The position numbers were made by a program, and so were the translations under genes. A stretch of 64,000 bases of DNA from Burkholderiales bacterium (GTDB lineage Bacteria; Pseudomonadota; Gammaproteobacteria; Burkholderiales; WYBJ01): the NCBI GenBank assembly GCA_022841915.1, contig JALHQN010000002.1:1-64000 (forward strand). Direction: 5' to 3'. The notes under the pieces are model-generated. The model ran no database searches. It saw nothing but the letters and a program-made list of their open reading frames with translations, and had not been told where the DNA came from. Shown here one piece after another: positions 8,336 to 17,040 of this stretch (position 1 is its first letter; each line of letters opens with the position of its first letter).

Positions 8336-9394
8336 ATGGACAAGACTCCTCGAAGCGCGAAAGAATACCAAATCCTCGCCGCTGCCCTCGCGGCGGCGGA
8401 AGCGCTCGGCTTGACGAGCGAACTCATCGAGCGCGAGCCTAAGCTCGCCAACGGCCACGCCGACACGCTAGTTCGCATCGGACGAGGCGATCAAAATGCC
8501 TTGTACGCGGCAGAGGTAATGCGCGCACAAGGCCCAGCCACGTTCGGCGCAGTCCTAGTACGAATGGAGCGGCTTGGGCCACAGGCCCTGCTCGTCACCG
8601 ATCACGTGACCCCCGCCCTCGCCGAGGAGTTGAAAGCCCGGCGAATATCCTTTCTCGATACCGCAGGCAATGCCTACCTCGACCAGCCAAACCTCTACAT
8701 CTGGGTAAAGGGGCAGAAGGCTGCCACGCGCCCCACCACACCGGAAATCGGCCGGGCATTCCAGCCGACGGGTCTCCAGGTTCTCTTCGCCCTGCTCTGC
8801 GAGCCGCACGCCATCAATCGGCCCTACCGCGCCCTCGCCGCGATGGCTGGCGTCGCTCACGGCACGGTAGGATGGGTGATCCCCGATCTTCAACGCCTCG
8901 GGTTCGCCGCCGACCTAAAGGGCAAGCGAGGTACGCGTCGCCTGTTCAACCTGGAGCAGTTGCTCGACCAGTGGGTGACCGCCTACGCACGCGTGCTGCG
9001 GCCGAGGCTGTTGATCGGCCGCTATTTCATTCCCACGATCGAAGGCTGGAAAGACTGGCCTATTGCGGAATACGATGCAATCTGGGGTGGCGAACCGGCA
9101 GGCGCACTGCTGACGAACTACCTGCGTCCCGGCGAGCTCACCTTGTATGCAGAAAAGCTCCCAGGCGCGCTCGCCGGCCGCCAGCGATTCGCCCGCGATC
9201 CGGCGCCGGCACACACCGCCGTGGTCGAGGTCCGCAAGAGGTTCTGGCATTTTCCGGGCGATTCAGCACATCCCACGATCACACCCCCGATTCTCGTCTA
9301 CGCCGATCTACTGGCGACGGGTGATGCACGCTGCATCGAAACGGCGAAGATGATCTACGACACCCATGTCACTCGACTTCTCAAACAAGGCTGA
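8336..9394 (+). CDS. AbiEi-family antitoxin-like DNA-binding protein (type IV toxin-antitoxin)
   Basis: This 352-residue protein resembles the large AbiEi-type antitoxins with a restriction-endonuclease-like fold. The region around 80-130 (ALLVTDHVTPALAEEL, FLDTAGNAYLD, YIWVKGQK) fits that fold. A winged helix follows at about 145-195 (LQVLFALLCEP, then AHGTVGWVIPDLQRLGF), suited to promoter binding. It overlaps the following nucleotidyltransferase gene by 29 bp, so the pair is translationally coupled in antitoxin-then-toxin order. The upstream palindromes support self-repression. Family assignment is from the overall pattern and gene pairing, not from a catalytic motif. Confidence 0.75.
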   Translation: MDKTPRSAKEYQILAAALAAAEALGLTSELIEREPKLANGHADTLVRIGRGDQNALYAAEVMRAQGPATFGAVLVRMERLGPQALLVTDHVTPALAEELKARRISFLDTAGNAYLDQPNLYIWVKGQKAATRPTTPEIGRAFQPTGLQVLFALLCEPHAINRPYRALAAMAGVAHGTVGWVIPDLQRLGFAADLKGKRGTRRLFNLEQLLDQWVTAYARVLRPRLLIGRYFIPTIEGWKDWPIAEYDAIWGGEPAGALLTNYLRPGELTLYAEKLPGALAGRQRFARDPAPAHTAVVEVRKRFWHFPGDSAHPTITPPILVYADLLATGDARCIETAKMIYDTHVTRLLKQG

Positions 9395-10208
9395 CCTCGC
9401 ACCGCTCGGCCGGGTTATGGCTGCACTTCAAGCCGTCGCGATTCCCGCGCAAGTGGAGTTCCTTCTAATGGGCGCTGCCGCCCGCGACATCAGGCTGACC
9501 CACGCGCACGGGATCGAGGCGCAGCGTAAGACCGAGGACGTAGACTTCGCCGTCATGGTGAACGACTGGTCGCAGTTCGCATCGCTGCGCGCCAACTTGA
9601 TCGCAAGCGGATATTTCTCGCCACGCCCCGGCGCAGCCACGCACAAGCTGCATCACCTGAAGAGCGATCTTCCGCTGGACATCGTCCCCTTCGGCGGCAT
9701 CGAGCGAAGCGATCGAACGATTGCATGGCCTCCGAACGGCGACGCTGTGTTTAGCTGCTTCGGAATTCGTGAAGCATTCGCTGCCACGCAATGGATTCAC
9801 CTGCCCGAGTGTTCGCCGATACGGGTTCCTTCCATCGCTGCACTCACGATCTTGAAGATCGCGGCTTGGGAAGACCGCAAACAGTCACAGCCCGGAAAAG
9901 ACGCACCCGACCTGCTCCTATATCTGCGGAGCTACATGGACTGTGACAACTTCGATCGAGCCGCTACCGAACACTCAGACTTGTTCGACGCGGGCGACTA
10001 CGACCATAACGAAGCCGGCGCTCGCCTCCTCGCTCGCGACATGGCGAACTTGCTGGACGAGCCCGCGATCTCGTTACTTCTGAGGATCCTCACGCCCGAA
10101 GCCGACGAGCGCGGGGCGCTGCTCCTAGCCCACCAGTCCGGCCTAGATCTTGAACAGGCGCGTCGGCTCATCGCTGTGGTCTGTAATGAACTGGCGTCGA
10201 GGGCATAA
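9366..10208 (+). CDS. AbiEii-like nucleotidyltransferase (putative toxin)
   Basis: This 280-residue protein has the polymerase-beta nucleotidyltransferase signature. A GAAARD segment starts at G36, followed by the paired acidic residues D58 and D60 (EDVDFAV) and the third acid D105 in PLDIVPFGG. These positions coordinate Mg-NTP in the family. AbiEii-type toxins use this chemistry to inactivate tRNA or other targets; the target here is unknown. The start overlaps the end of the antitoxin-like gene. It is the last gene before the third att copy, so the pair is the entire cargo of element 2. Confidence 0.8.
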   Translation: MSLDFSNKADLAPLGRVMAALQAVAIPAQVEFLLMGAAARDIRLTHAHGIEAQRKTEDVDFAVMVNDWSQFASLRANLIASGYFSPRPGAATHKLHHLKSDLPLDIVPFGGIERSDRTIAWPPNGDAVFSCFGIREAFAATQWIHLPECSPIRVPSIAALTILKIAAWEDRKQSQPGKDAPDLLLYLRSYMDCDNFDRAATEHSDLFDAGDYDHNEAGARLLARDMANLLDEPAISLLLRILTPEADERGALLLAHQSGLDLEQARRLIAVVCNELASRA

Positions 10209-10274
10209 AGAGCCGGTGCCTCAGACACCAGTTATGCCAGACACGCATTTCTTCGTCGTTTATACGACCCCAGG

Positions 10275-10365
10275 GTGTGCTGAATACGTGCCACCGCGCC
10301 ACGACGATGGCATTGATTCTCCATCGACTGCGATTGGTTTTGAATCGGCAAGCGCTGCGAAGTGA
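10275..10365 (+). repeat. right-end repeats of element 2 (possible integrase arm sites)
   Basis: These are second copies of the two blocks at the right end of element 1: the 20-bp sequence at 10275-10294 (two changes) and the 27-bp block at 10339-10365 (identical). The intervening sequence has diverged, which suggests selection or gene conversion on the blocks, or two related elements integrated separately. Confidence 0.6.
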
Positions 10366-10400
10366 GTGATCTGATTAGCAACAACAATTGCGTTTCGAGC

Positions 10401-10444
10401 TGAAAATCCTTGTGTCGGCGGTTCAATTCCGTCCTTGGCCACCA
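10401..10444 (+). repeat. attachment site copy 3 (tRNA-Phe 3' end)
   Basis: These 44 bp are identical to 6015-6058. They are followed at once by a perfect hairpin, CCTGCC/GGCAGG (10448-10462, 3-nt loop). That could be the original downstream sequence of tRNA-Phe before integration. No T-run follows it. Confidence 0.92.
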
Positions 10445-10754
10445 CCCCCTGCCTCCGGCAGGCTCCAGAGCGTTTCAGCCCCCGGATTCGAACCAAAAAA
10501 AACGAGCTGTTCGGCTTTCCGCTAACCTCTTGTTCCATCGACTGACAGAGCAAAGAGGGCAGCTTTCGGGTTACCCGCATATCTGATGCCAAGGATGCCT
10601 GCAAAGACGAGGCAGCCCGTCCTGGACCGAGATCCAGAAATCAACGACTCGCCCCGTAGCATCCGAAGTCGGTCGCTTATCCGGGTTTCCAAGGCCCCTC
10701 AGGCGGGCAATACTTCTTTCTCATCCTGCCATCCAGCGAAGTGAGGAAGCTACA
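10445..10754. other. intergenic, no gene seen
   Basis: Apart from the hairpin at 10448-10462 I see no gene. On the minus strand, 10474-10494 contains GGTTCGAATCCGGGGGC, which looks like the T-arm of a tRNA but has no complete cloverleaf around it. It may be a fragment left by another integration. Confidence 0.5.
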
Positions 10755-11846
10755 TTGAGCGAAGCGCTCCAGATTCGGCGTCGCGCCGACAAACTGAAGG
10801 ACTGGATCGCGACCATGGTCGTGGCCCTCGTCATGGCCGGACTTTGCGCAGCGGTCGCCGTAGTCCTGGTGCTTTTGGTCGGAAAGTTAGTAGGCGACCC
10901 GAACTGGTATCGCCCATGGGTAGACAAGCAATTCGGCATGGTAGTGACGTGGATGGAAAACCTGCCATTCGTCGGTGAGTTTGCGTCGGCCGCTTCGAAG
11001 ATTCCGAATCTGCTGCCCCAGGAGAGCCCTTTCCGCGACCTGCTGGCGTTGCTGGTGTTTTTCTCGATCCCTTGTCTTGTTCCGGCCAAACGAGTGGGCC
11101 CGACGCTGATCGCTCGCTACGACGTGGAGGCGCTACGCGTGGCGCCGCCCTCCGAGTTGGGAAGCCGGTGGGCCGGCCTGCGGGGGGATGAGCAGAAGCG
11201 CGTCTGGGCCGAATTGCGAGCATGGTGTTTCACCGGGGTGGGCAAGGGTCGCTCGCCGCGGCTGCGACCTTGGGTCATGCCGCATGTCGAAGAGCGTTTT
11301 TCGATCGCCGTCCTGACCGGAGTCGACGGCCCAGAAAAGTCGCATATGGCCGAGGCATTCTCGCGGGAGATCGACGGGAGCAATCGTCTTGCAGCGGCCC
11401 CGAACGGGCGCGCGCGTCTACTCATTCGCCTGCAGACCAAGCTCAACGACTGTGTTTGGTGGCGCGCGCGACAGACCGACGATCCCTGGGACAGCGGCTA
11501 CCTCGTGGAGGACCCGGCTGCGCGTCTGCGTTTGAAAACGTTTCGGCCACGGCGCGCGACCTTCCTAGTTGCAGACCAGTTGTCCGCATCGGGCTTGACG
11601 CAGTGTATCGACGATCTCATGGCCCACCGCACCGAATTCCCCCATCCGGTACGCCTGCTCGTGGTTGATTGCGTCTTGCCAAGCGCGCTGGAATTGCGCT
11701 GGCAGGATGAACGACAGCGCTGGACCAGCAGCAGGAACGACCTCGGCCCCGTTACGATCCTGCACCTGTCCGATGCTCGGTTCGGCGCCGAGGAGTTCCG
11801 CAGCTTGCGGGGAGCGCATGAAGTTCCGGGCACGGATGAGAAGTGA
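10755..11846 (+). CDS. membrane protein with a degenerate P-loop domain, unknown function
   Basis: This 363-residue protein starts at TTG 10755, behind a good GAGGAAG ribosome site at 10743-10749. Hydrophobic helices at about 18-43 and 95-110 precede a cytoplasmic domain. In that domain, 188-196 (TGVDGPEKS) resembles a Walker A loop with Glu in place of the final Gly. ATFLVADQL (268-276) resembles a Walker B strand. LLVVDC (301-306) and VTILHLSDARFG follow in the manner of AAA/STAND ATPases, but no sensor or effector region follows. The protein may be C-terminally cut: 11847-12030 holds no continuation that I can read. It sits between the tRNA-Phe elements and the type I restriction operon. 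Function is unknown; a defence role is inferred from position only. Confidence 0.6.
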   Translation: MSEALQIRRRADKLKDWIATMVVALVMAGLCAAVAVVLVLLVGKLVGDPNWYRPWVDKQFGMVVTWMENLPFVGEFASAASKIPNLLPQESPFRDLLALLVFFSIPCLVPAKRVGPTLIARYDVEALRVAPPSELGSRWAGLRGDEQKRVWAELRAWCFTGVGKGRSPRLRPWVMPHVEERFSIAVLTGVDGPEKSHMAEAFSREIDGSNRLAAAPNGRARLLIRLQTKLNDCVWWRARQTDDPWDSGYLVEDPAARLRLKTFRPRRATFLVADQLSASGLTQCIDDLMAHRTEFPHPVRLLVVDCVLPSALELRWQDERQRWTSSRNDLGPVTILHLSDARFGAEEFRSLRGAHEVPGTDEK

Positions 11847-12030
11847 GCGGTGCTGGTCGATGTGCTGGGCCGCCAGCCCGTTTTTTCGAGCAAGGCATAC
11901 GGGGTTTGTTCAGGAAGAGGCTCAGCGCTTACGGCCCCTTCTCGGGGGCGCACCCAATGCGTTCGGCTCCCATCAGAGCTGGGCGCGCTGGCACACGCAC
12001 TCACCAAGCTGAGTCGCGTCGTGCGAGGAG

Positions 12031-12324
12031 TCACCCTAGCAGGGGGCCCTCGGGTTCCGGCCAACTACGCCGAGCCCCCGCCTCCGCCCTCCAATACCGA
12101 ATCCCTGGCGCACCGTCCTGGCACTCGGGGCAACGCCGCTCGTGAACGTCCGATCCATTAGCACCATAGACGTAGCCGCATCTGAGGCACTCCATCCGAT
12201 AGACGTACTGCAGGTGATCCGTGCCTTTCACCTTCAGCGTGCCATGACACTGCTGGTCGTTCTTGTTGGTGTATCCGATCTCGGTGGTCCCCCCTGTTCC
12301 GGATACGAACTTGCAGTTCTCCAT
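12031..12324 (-). CDS. small zinc-ribbon protein at the end of the type I restriction operon
   Basis: This is a 97-residue protein from the ATG at 12324, which has a strong GTGAGG ribosome site 7 bp away. It has two Cys pairs, CLRCGYVYGANGS and RRCPECQDGAPG, forming a zinc ribbon. A conserved-looking N-terminus (MENCKFVSGTGGTTEIGY) precedes them. The gene starts 8 bp after the hsdR stop, so it is the last gene of the restriction operon. Small proteins with this N-terminus and ribbon recur near restriction genes as far as I know, but their biochemical role is not established. The last 20 residues are Arg/Pro-rich and may not be conserved. Confidence 0.75.
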   Translation of the reverse strand: MENCKFVSGTGGTTEIGYTNKNDQQCHGTLKVKGTDHLQYVYRMECLRCGYVYGANGSDVHERRCPECQDGAPGIRYWRAEAGARRSWPEPEGPLLG

Positions 12325-12332
12325 CGCTAACC

Positions 12333-15300
12333 TCACCGATTCCATTCGTCCGATAACCGCTCGGCCTGTTCGAGCACCAGGCGAATCGCCTCCTCCTGCT
12401 GGTCGGGTGGATACTTGTAGCGGCGCAGGGTGATGCGCACCAGGTTACGCAGCCGCGCGCGGACGCTTTCGCGCTTCTGCCAATCCACGCTGGTGCTTCC
12501 GCGCAGCTTTTCGGTCAGCTCGAACGCGATCTTCTTCAGCACCTCGTCGCCGAGACCGCGTACGGCGCTCTCGTTGTTGGCCAGCGCATCGTAGAAGGCC
12601 AGCTCCGATTCGTTGAGCCCCAGTGCCTCGCCACGCGTGGCGGCTTCGCGAAACTCCTTGGCCATCGCAATCAGTTCTTCGATGACCTGCGCACTTTCGA
12701 TGGCGCGGCTTCGATACCGGTTTAGCGCGGCTTGCAGGCGCTCGGCGAACTTCTTCTCCAGCACGACGTTGGTCCGGCTGCGCGACTTCACTTCGTCGTT
12801 GAGCAGCTTCTGCAGCAACTCGATCGCGAAGTTCTTCTGCGGCAGTTGCCGCACCTCTTCCAGAAACGCATCGGACAGCAGGCCGATGTTGGGTTTGTCC
12901 AGGCCGGCCAGCTTGAAGACATCTTCAACGCCCTGCGCGACCACCGCGTTGTCGAGGATCTGCTTGAGGACGGCATTCCTGCGGTCCTGGTCGAGCTTCT
13001 TGTCGGTCTCCGTCGCCTTGGCGATCACGATGCGGATCGCCTGGAAGAAGGCGATCTCCTCGCGCATCCCGATGGCGTCGTCCAGGGTGCCGCAGAGTGA
13101 AAACGCCTTGGTGATGTTCAGCACGACATCGAACCATCGCTTCTTGCCGTCGTCCAGCCCGAGCACGAAGTTGGCCACGGGCAACAGCAATTGCGTGGGT
13201 TGCGCGCGATACCCCGAGTAGTCGATCCCGTGCAGCATCGCACGGGCCACTTCCATGAGTTCCTTCAGCTTGGCGAGCGCCTCGGCACTGTCCCGCGACG
13301 GCTGGCCCTTGCCGCGGCTCTCGGTGTAGGTCTTCAGCGCGCGCCGCAACTCGGCCGCGATGCCTATGTAGTCGACGACGAGGCCACCTTCCTTGTCGCG
13401 GAACACTCGATTCACGCGCGCGATGGCCTGCATCAGATTGTGATCGCGCATGGGTTTGTCGACGTACATCGTGTGCAGGCAGGGCACGTCGAAGCCGGTC
13501 AGCCACATGTCGCGGACGATCACGAGCTTCAAGGGATCTTTCGGGTTCTTGAACCGCTTCTCCAGCAGCTTCTTCGCCGACCCAGAGTAGACATGCTGTT
13601 GCAGCTTCGCCGCGTCGCTTGCCGAGCCGGTCATCACGATCCGTATCGTTCCGTCCTCGGGGCTGTAGTGACTGGGCTTGTCGGCATCCTTGCTCGGCAC
13701 CAAGGTGCCTTTCCAGTCCGGTCGCAGTTCGACGATGGCATCGAACAGATCGACACAAATCTGCCGGCTCATCGCGACGACCATGGCTTTGCCGTCGGCG
13801 GAAGCGAGCCGCGCCTCGAAGTGCTTCACGAGATCGGCAGCCACCTCCTTGATACGCGGCTCGGCACCGACCAGCTTCTCCAGCGCCGCCCACTTGGTCT
13901 TCGCGGCCTCGCGTATGGCGACGCTCTCCTCGTCCTCGAAGATCTCCTCGACCTGCTCGCTCAACTGCTCGATCTCGGCCTGATTGATGTCGAGCTTGGC
14001 GAGCCGGCTCTCGTAGTAGATCGGCACGGTCGCGCCGTCGTCCACCGCGTCCTGAATGTCGTAGACGCTGACGTAATCGCCGAACACCGCGCGCGTGTCC
14101 TTATCGGTCGTCTCCACCGGCGTGCCGGTGAAGCCGACGAAGGTTGCGTTCGGCAGCGCATCGCGCAGATGCTTGGCGAACCCGTACTTGTACTTGCCGG
14201 ATTTCTGATTCAGCACGGCGCGAAAGCCGTACTGCGAGCGGTGCGCCTCGTCCGCAATGACGACGATGTTGGTGCGATCGGTCAGCTTCGGAAATTGCTC
14301 CTCGTCATCGGTCGGCGAAAATTTCTGCACCGTGCTGAAGATGATCCCGCCCGAGGCGCGCTCGGCGAGCAACGCACGCAATTGATCCCGATCGCCTGCC
14401 TGTTCCGGCGTCTCGCGCAGAAGCGCGTGCGCCCCCATGAAGGTCTGGAACAGCTGCCCGTCCAGATCGTTGCGGTCCGTCACCACGAGCAGCGTTGGGT
14501 TGCGCATCTGCGGCTGCTGCATCAGCTTGGCAGCGAAGCACACCATCGACATGCTCTTGCCCGAGCCCTGCGTGTGCCACACGATGCCGCCCTTGCGAGA
14601 ACCCGGCTCCACGCGTTTACCATAGGTCGCGCGTTCCTCGCGAAATTCGCCGGTGGCCGGCGGCACCTGAGTCGCCGCGATCACCGCCACGCGCACCGCC
14701 TCGCGTACCGCATGGAACTGGTGATAGCCGGCGATCTTCTTGATCAGCCCGTCGTCGCCCTGCTCGAAGAGAACGAAGTAGCGCAGATAGTCCAATAGCA
14801 GTTCAGGCGCGAAGAACCCGCGTACCACCTTCTCCAGCTCGAACTCCAGCAGCGGCCGGTCGTTCTCGTTGCGGATCGTGCGCCATGGCATGAAGCGCTC
14901 GCGGTTGGCCGTGAGCGAGCCTACCCGTGCATGCAAGCCGTCGGAAATCACGAGCGCCTCGTTGAACACGAAGAGGTCCGAGATCTCGGTCTTGTACGTG
15001 TCGAGCTGGTCGAAGGCCGACCAGATGTCCGCTTGGCTAGCCGTCACGTTCTTCAGCTCGATCACGCCGATCGGCAGCCCGTTGATGAAGCAGACGAGAT
15101 CGGGCCGGCGCGGCTGCTTGGTGCCCTGCACCGTAAATTGATTGATGATCAGGAAGCGGTTGTTCTGCGGATGCTCGAAGTCGATCAGCCGCACCTTGTC
15201 GCCGCGCTTGTCGCCCTCCTGCTCGACCTCGACCGGCACACCATCGATCAGCGCTTCATGGAAACCGCGGTTGCTTTGCACCAGCGAGGGCTCGTGCAGC

Positions 15301-15518
15301 GCTTCGATCCGGTGGGCCACCTCGTCGAGCACGACCTCCGGCATGCCGGGGTTCAGCCGATACATCGCCTCGCGCAGCCGCCGGCCAAGCACCACCTGGC
15401 GGTAGTCGGCGCGTTCGGGCGTGTCGCCGTCCGGGGCGAGATCCGGCCCGTGCCTGTATTCCCAGCCGGTGTCCTGGAACCAGATGAGTGCGAGCTGTTC
15501 GAGCTGGTCTTCAGTCAC
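12333..15518 (-). CDS. hsdR: type I restriction enzyme, endonuclease/translocase subunit
   Basis: This 1061-residue HsdR cuts DNA after ATP-driven translocation when the HsdMS complex finds unmethylated sites. The nuclease core has D140 followed by E154-L-K156 (RPDLVCF, then GVIELKN). The helicase part has Walker A TQGSGKS (316-322), DEAH at 423-426, [10 protein letters not shown] and the motif VI region [14 protein letters not shown]. The GTG start at 15518 overlaps the TGA of the preceding AlbA_2/ATPase gene by 4 bases, indicating translational coupling. All key motifs are intact, so the enzyme should be active. Confidence 0.95.
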   Translation of the reverse strand: MTEDQLEQLALIWFQDTGWEYRHGPDLAPDGDTPERADYRQVVLGRRLREAMYRLNPGMPEVVLDEVAHRIEALHEPSLVQSNRGFHEALIDGVPVEVEQEGDKRGDKVRLIDFEHPQNNRFLIINQFTVQGTKQPRRPDLVCFINGLPIGVIELKNVTASQADIWSAFDQLDTYKTEISDLFVFNEALVISDGLHARVGSLTANRERFMPWRTIRNENDRPLLEFELEKVVRGFFAPELLLDYLRYFVLFEQGDDGLIKKIAGYHQFHAVREAVRVAVIAATQVPPATGEFREERATYGKRVEPGSRKGGIVWHTQGSGKSMSMVCFAAKLMQQPQMRNPTLLVVTDRNDLDGQLFQTFMGAHALLRETPEQAGDRDQLRALLAERASGGIIFSTVQKFSPTDDEEQFPKLTDRTNIVVIADEAHRSQYGFRAVLNQKSGKYKYGFAKHLRDALPNATFVGFTGTPVETTDKDTRAVFGDYVSVYDIQDAVDDGATVPIYYESRLAKLDINQAEIEQLSEQVEEIFEDEESVAIREAAKTKWAALEKLVGAEPRIKEVAADLVKHFEARLASADGKAMVVAMSRQICVDLFDAIVELRPDWKGTLVPSKDADKPSHYSPEDGTIRIVMTGSASDAAKLQQHVYSGSAKKLLEKRFKNPKDPLKLVIVRDMWLTGFDVPCLHTMYVDKPMRDHNLMQAIARVNRVFRDKEGGLVVDYIGIAAELRRALKTYTESRGKGQPSRDSAEALAKLKELMEVARAMLHGIDYSGYRAQPTQLLLPVANFVLGLDDGKKRWFDVVLNITKAFSLCGTLDDAIGMREEIAFFQAIRIVIAKATETDKKLDQDRRNAVLKQILDNAVVAQGVEDVFKLAGLDKPNIGLLSDAFLEEVRQLPQKNFAIELLQKLLNDEVKSRSRTNVVLEKKFAERLQAALNRYRSRAIESAQVIEELIAMAKEFREAATRGEALGLNESELAFYDALANNESAVRGLGDEVLKKIAFELTEKLRGSTSVDWQKRESVRARLRNLVRITLRRYKYPPDQQEEAIRLVLEQAERLSDEWNR

Positions 15519-17038
15519 CCGGCACCCCCTCGATCAGGGCCTGCGTGTTTATCGATCCACTGACGGCCCCAGGCGGTGAGCCGGTAACGCTGCCTGCTGC
15601 TGCGCGGCTTGTCGGGTTGCGTCATCTCGACCAAGCCGAGGTCGATTGCCGGCAGCAGGTACGCTTTGCGAAAGTGCTCGCTGTCCTTGAGCCCCAACGC
15701 CTCCTGCAATGCTTGCCGACCCAACTCGTTCGGTAGGGCGAACATCAGCCGCCCGACTTCCGGGGTGACTTCCGGGGTAACTTCCGGGGTAACTTCCGGG
15801 GTGCTTGTCGGACGCTGGGAAAGCCCCTTCCGGGGCGCGTCCAGCCCTTCAGCCACCGTCGGCCCCACCGACGTCCTGAACGTCACCGTCACCACGCCGC
15901 CCATCTCCGAATACTCGGGCGGTGCGATTCCGTATCGGCGACACGCCTCGATCACCCGGTTCGTGCCGCGGCCCCAGACCTCCACCGCGCCGGTGCGATG
16001 GAAAGCGCCGGCGATAAGCGGGTTGCGCAAAATCGACGAATGCTCCTGCGACAGCATGGCTGCGCTGATGCCGGTCGGAAAATCGCCCACGCTCCGCACT
16101 TCGATACGGTCGTCGAACACGGCGATGGCCACATACGAAGCCGCGCGACTGTAGTCGCGGTGAATCACTGCATTGACGATCGTTTCGCGCAAAGCCTCCG
16201 CCGGCACCGGCTGCCGATCCTCGCGAAAGATGCTGCCCTTCGGGAAATGCGCCGCCAGAGGCAAGGTACGATCCAGCCACGCGATGGCCTCGCGCACCAT
16301 CGCAAACGCATGCATGTGCTCCTGCTTGTTGTCGAGGATGTCGCCGATGATCGTCGTGCCGCGGAAGCGCCCAAGCTTGAGCAACCCCTGTGGGTAGTAG
16401 GGCAGGAAGCGCGTGCCGTATAGGATTTGCGCTGCCTGGGTGATCTGCCCGTCGATGCGCAGGCCCAGCCGATCGAGGATGTCGCCGACGTGCATCGGCG
16501 TGCCCGCCGAGAGCCTGCGCTGCGCAATCGCCGTTTCGCGCGTGCGCAAGATCTCTTCATGGTCGAGATCTTCCAGACGCACGTTCACGGCGGGCTGGTT
16601 CTCCCAGCGATGCAGGCTGTGGCTGCGATCCAGCAGCGCACGCTCGTACGCCTGCTGCGGCATCACCGAGGTCGTCGAGCCAACCCGACGATACGGCTTG
16701 CCCTCGAACACGAAAGGCGCCGACTGCCGCGCCGCCGGCGCATCGAGGACGAGCACTTCGCGCCCGTTACCCAGCGCCACGCGGTCCATCTCTACCGGAG
16801 CCGCAGGCTCGAACCTTGTCAGCATGGCGGCAATGTCGCGCAACGTGCTGTCCGAGACTTGTTGCCCGACGAGCTTGCCGTCCGGTCCGACGCCGATCAA
16901 CACCCGCCCGCCGTTGCCGTTTAGGAAGGCGCAAAGGGTTTCGCCAGTGCGGCGCAGCTCGGCGGTGGAGCGCTTGAATTCGAGGGTGTCGGATTCGCCG
17001 GTGCTGGCCCAGGTGGCGATTTGGTCGGGGGTCGTCAT
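15515..17038 (-). CDS. AlbA_2-domain ATP-binding protein (RecG-like transcriptional regulator type)
   Basis: This is a 507-residue protein. The N-terminal AlbA_2/Schlafen-like domain runs to about residue 120 (ESDTLEFKRS, FLNGNGGRVLIGV, PYRRVGSTTSVM). A GHKL-like ATPase region follows (LRETIVNAVIHRDYS, then RIEVRSVGDFPTGI, WGRGTNRVIEAC). A TPEV repeat linker leads to a C-terminal winged helix. Such proteins are often called RecG-like but have no helicase motor. The ATG at 17038 is 2 bases after the hsdS stop, and its own stop overlaps hsdR, so it is embedded in the restriction operon. It may regulate or assist the system; this is inferred. Confidence 0.88.
   Translation of the reverse strand: MTTPDQIATWASTGESDTLEFKRSTAELRRTGETLCAFLNGNGGRVLIGVGPDGKLVGQQVSDSTLRDIAAMLTRFEPAAPVEMDRVALGNGREVLVLDAPAARQSAPFVFEGKPYRRVGSTTSVMPQQAYERALLDRSHSLHRWENQPAVNVRLEDLDHEEILRTRETAIAQRRLSAGTPMHVGDILDRLGLRIDGQITQAAQILYGTRFLPYYPQGLLKLGRFRGTTIIGDILDNKQEHMHAFAMVREAIAWLDRTLPLAAHFPKGSIFREDRQPVPAEALRETIVNAVIHRDYSRAASYVAIAVFDDRIEVRSVGDFPTGISAAMLSQEHSSILRNPLIAGAFHRTGAVEVWGRGTNRVIEACRRYGIAPPEYSEMGGVVTVTFRTSVGPTVAEGLDAPRKGLSQRPTSTPEVTPEVTPEVTPEVGRLMFALPNELGRQALQEALGLKDSEHFRKAYLLPAIDLGLVEMTQPDKPRSSRQRYRLTAWGRQWIDKHAGPDRGGAG
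15756..15803 (-). repeat. 12-bp tandem repeat (4 units) encoding a TPEV linker
   Basis: Four consecutive copies of a 12-bp unit (ACTTCCGGGGTA/G on the plus strand) encode repeated Thr-Pro-Glu-Val between the ATPase region and the C-terminal winged helix. Unit gain or loss keeps the frame and would only change linker length. Confidence 0.9.
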
Positions 17039-17040
17039 GA

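Larger units (their letters stand above)
8032..10444. mobile_element. small tRNA-Phe-integrated element 2 (AbiEi/AbiEii-like pair)
   Basis: The element lies between att copies at 7991-8031 and 10401-10444. It carries only a two-gene toxin-antitoxin-like operon and no integrase. Its promoter region (8170-8335) is strikingly AT-rich against the surrounding sequence, which points to foreign origin. Tandem placement next to element 1 suggests serial integration at the same tRNA, with loss of the mobility genes. Confidence 0.75.

Noticed and set aside
6059-10444. Prophage
   Set aside because: There is an integrase fragment and att sites but no phage structural, replication or lysis gene.
10260-10604. 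Open frame on the minus strand across the third att copy
   Set aside because: Part of its product is a translation of tRNA-derived sequence, a known source of false genes.
11847-12030. Continuation of the membrane P-loop gene in another frame
   Set aside because: Neither alternative frame gives a sequence I can connect to an ATPase, so only a possible truncation is noted.
15756-15803. CRISPR-like repeats
   Set aside because: The units are contiguous, only 12 bp long and without spacers; they are coding tandem repeats.
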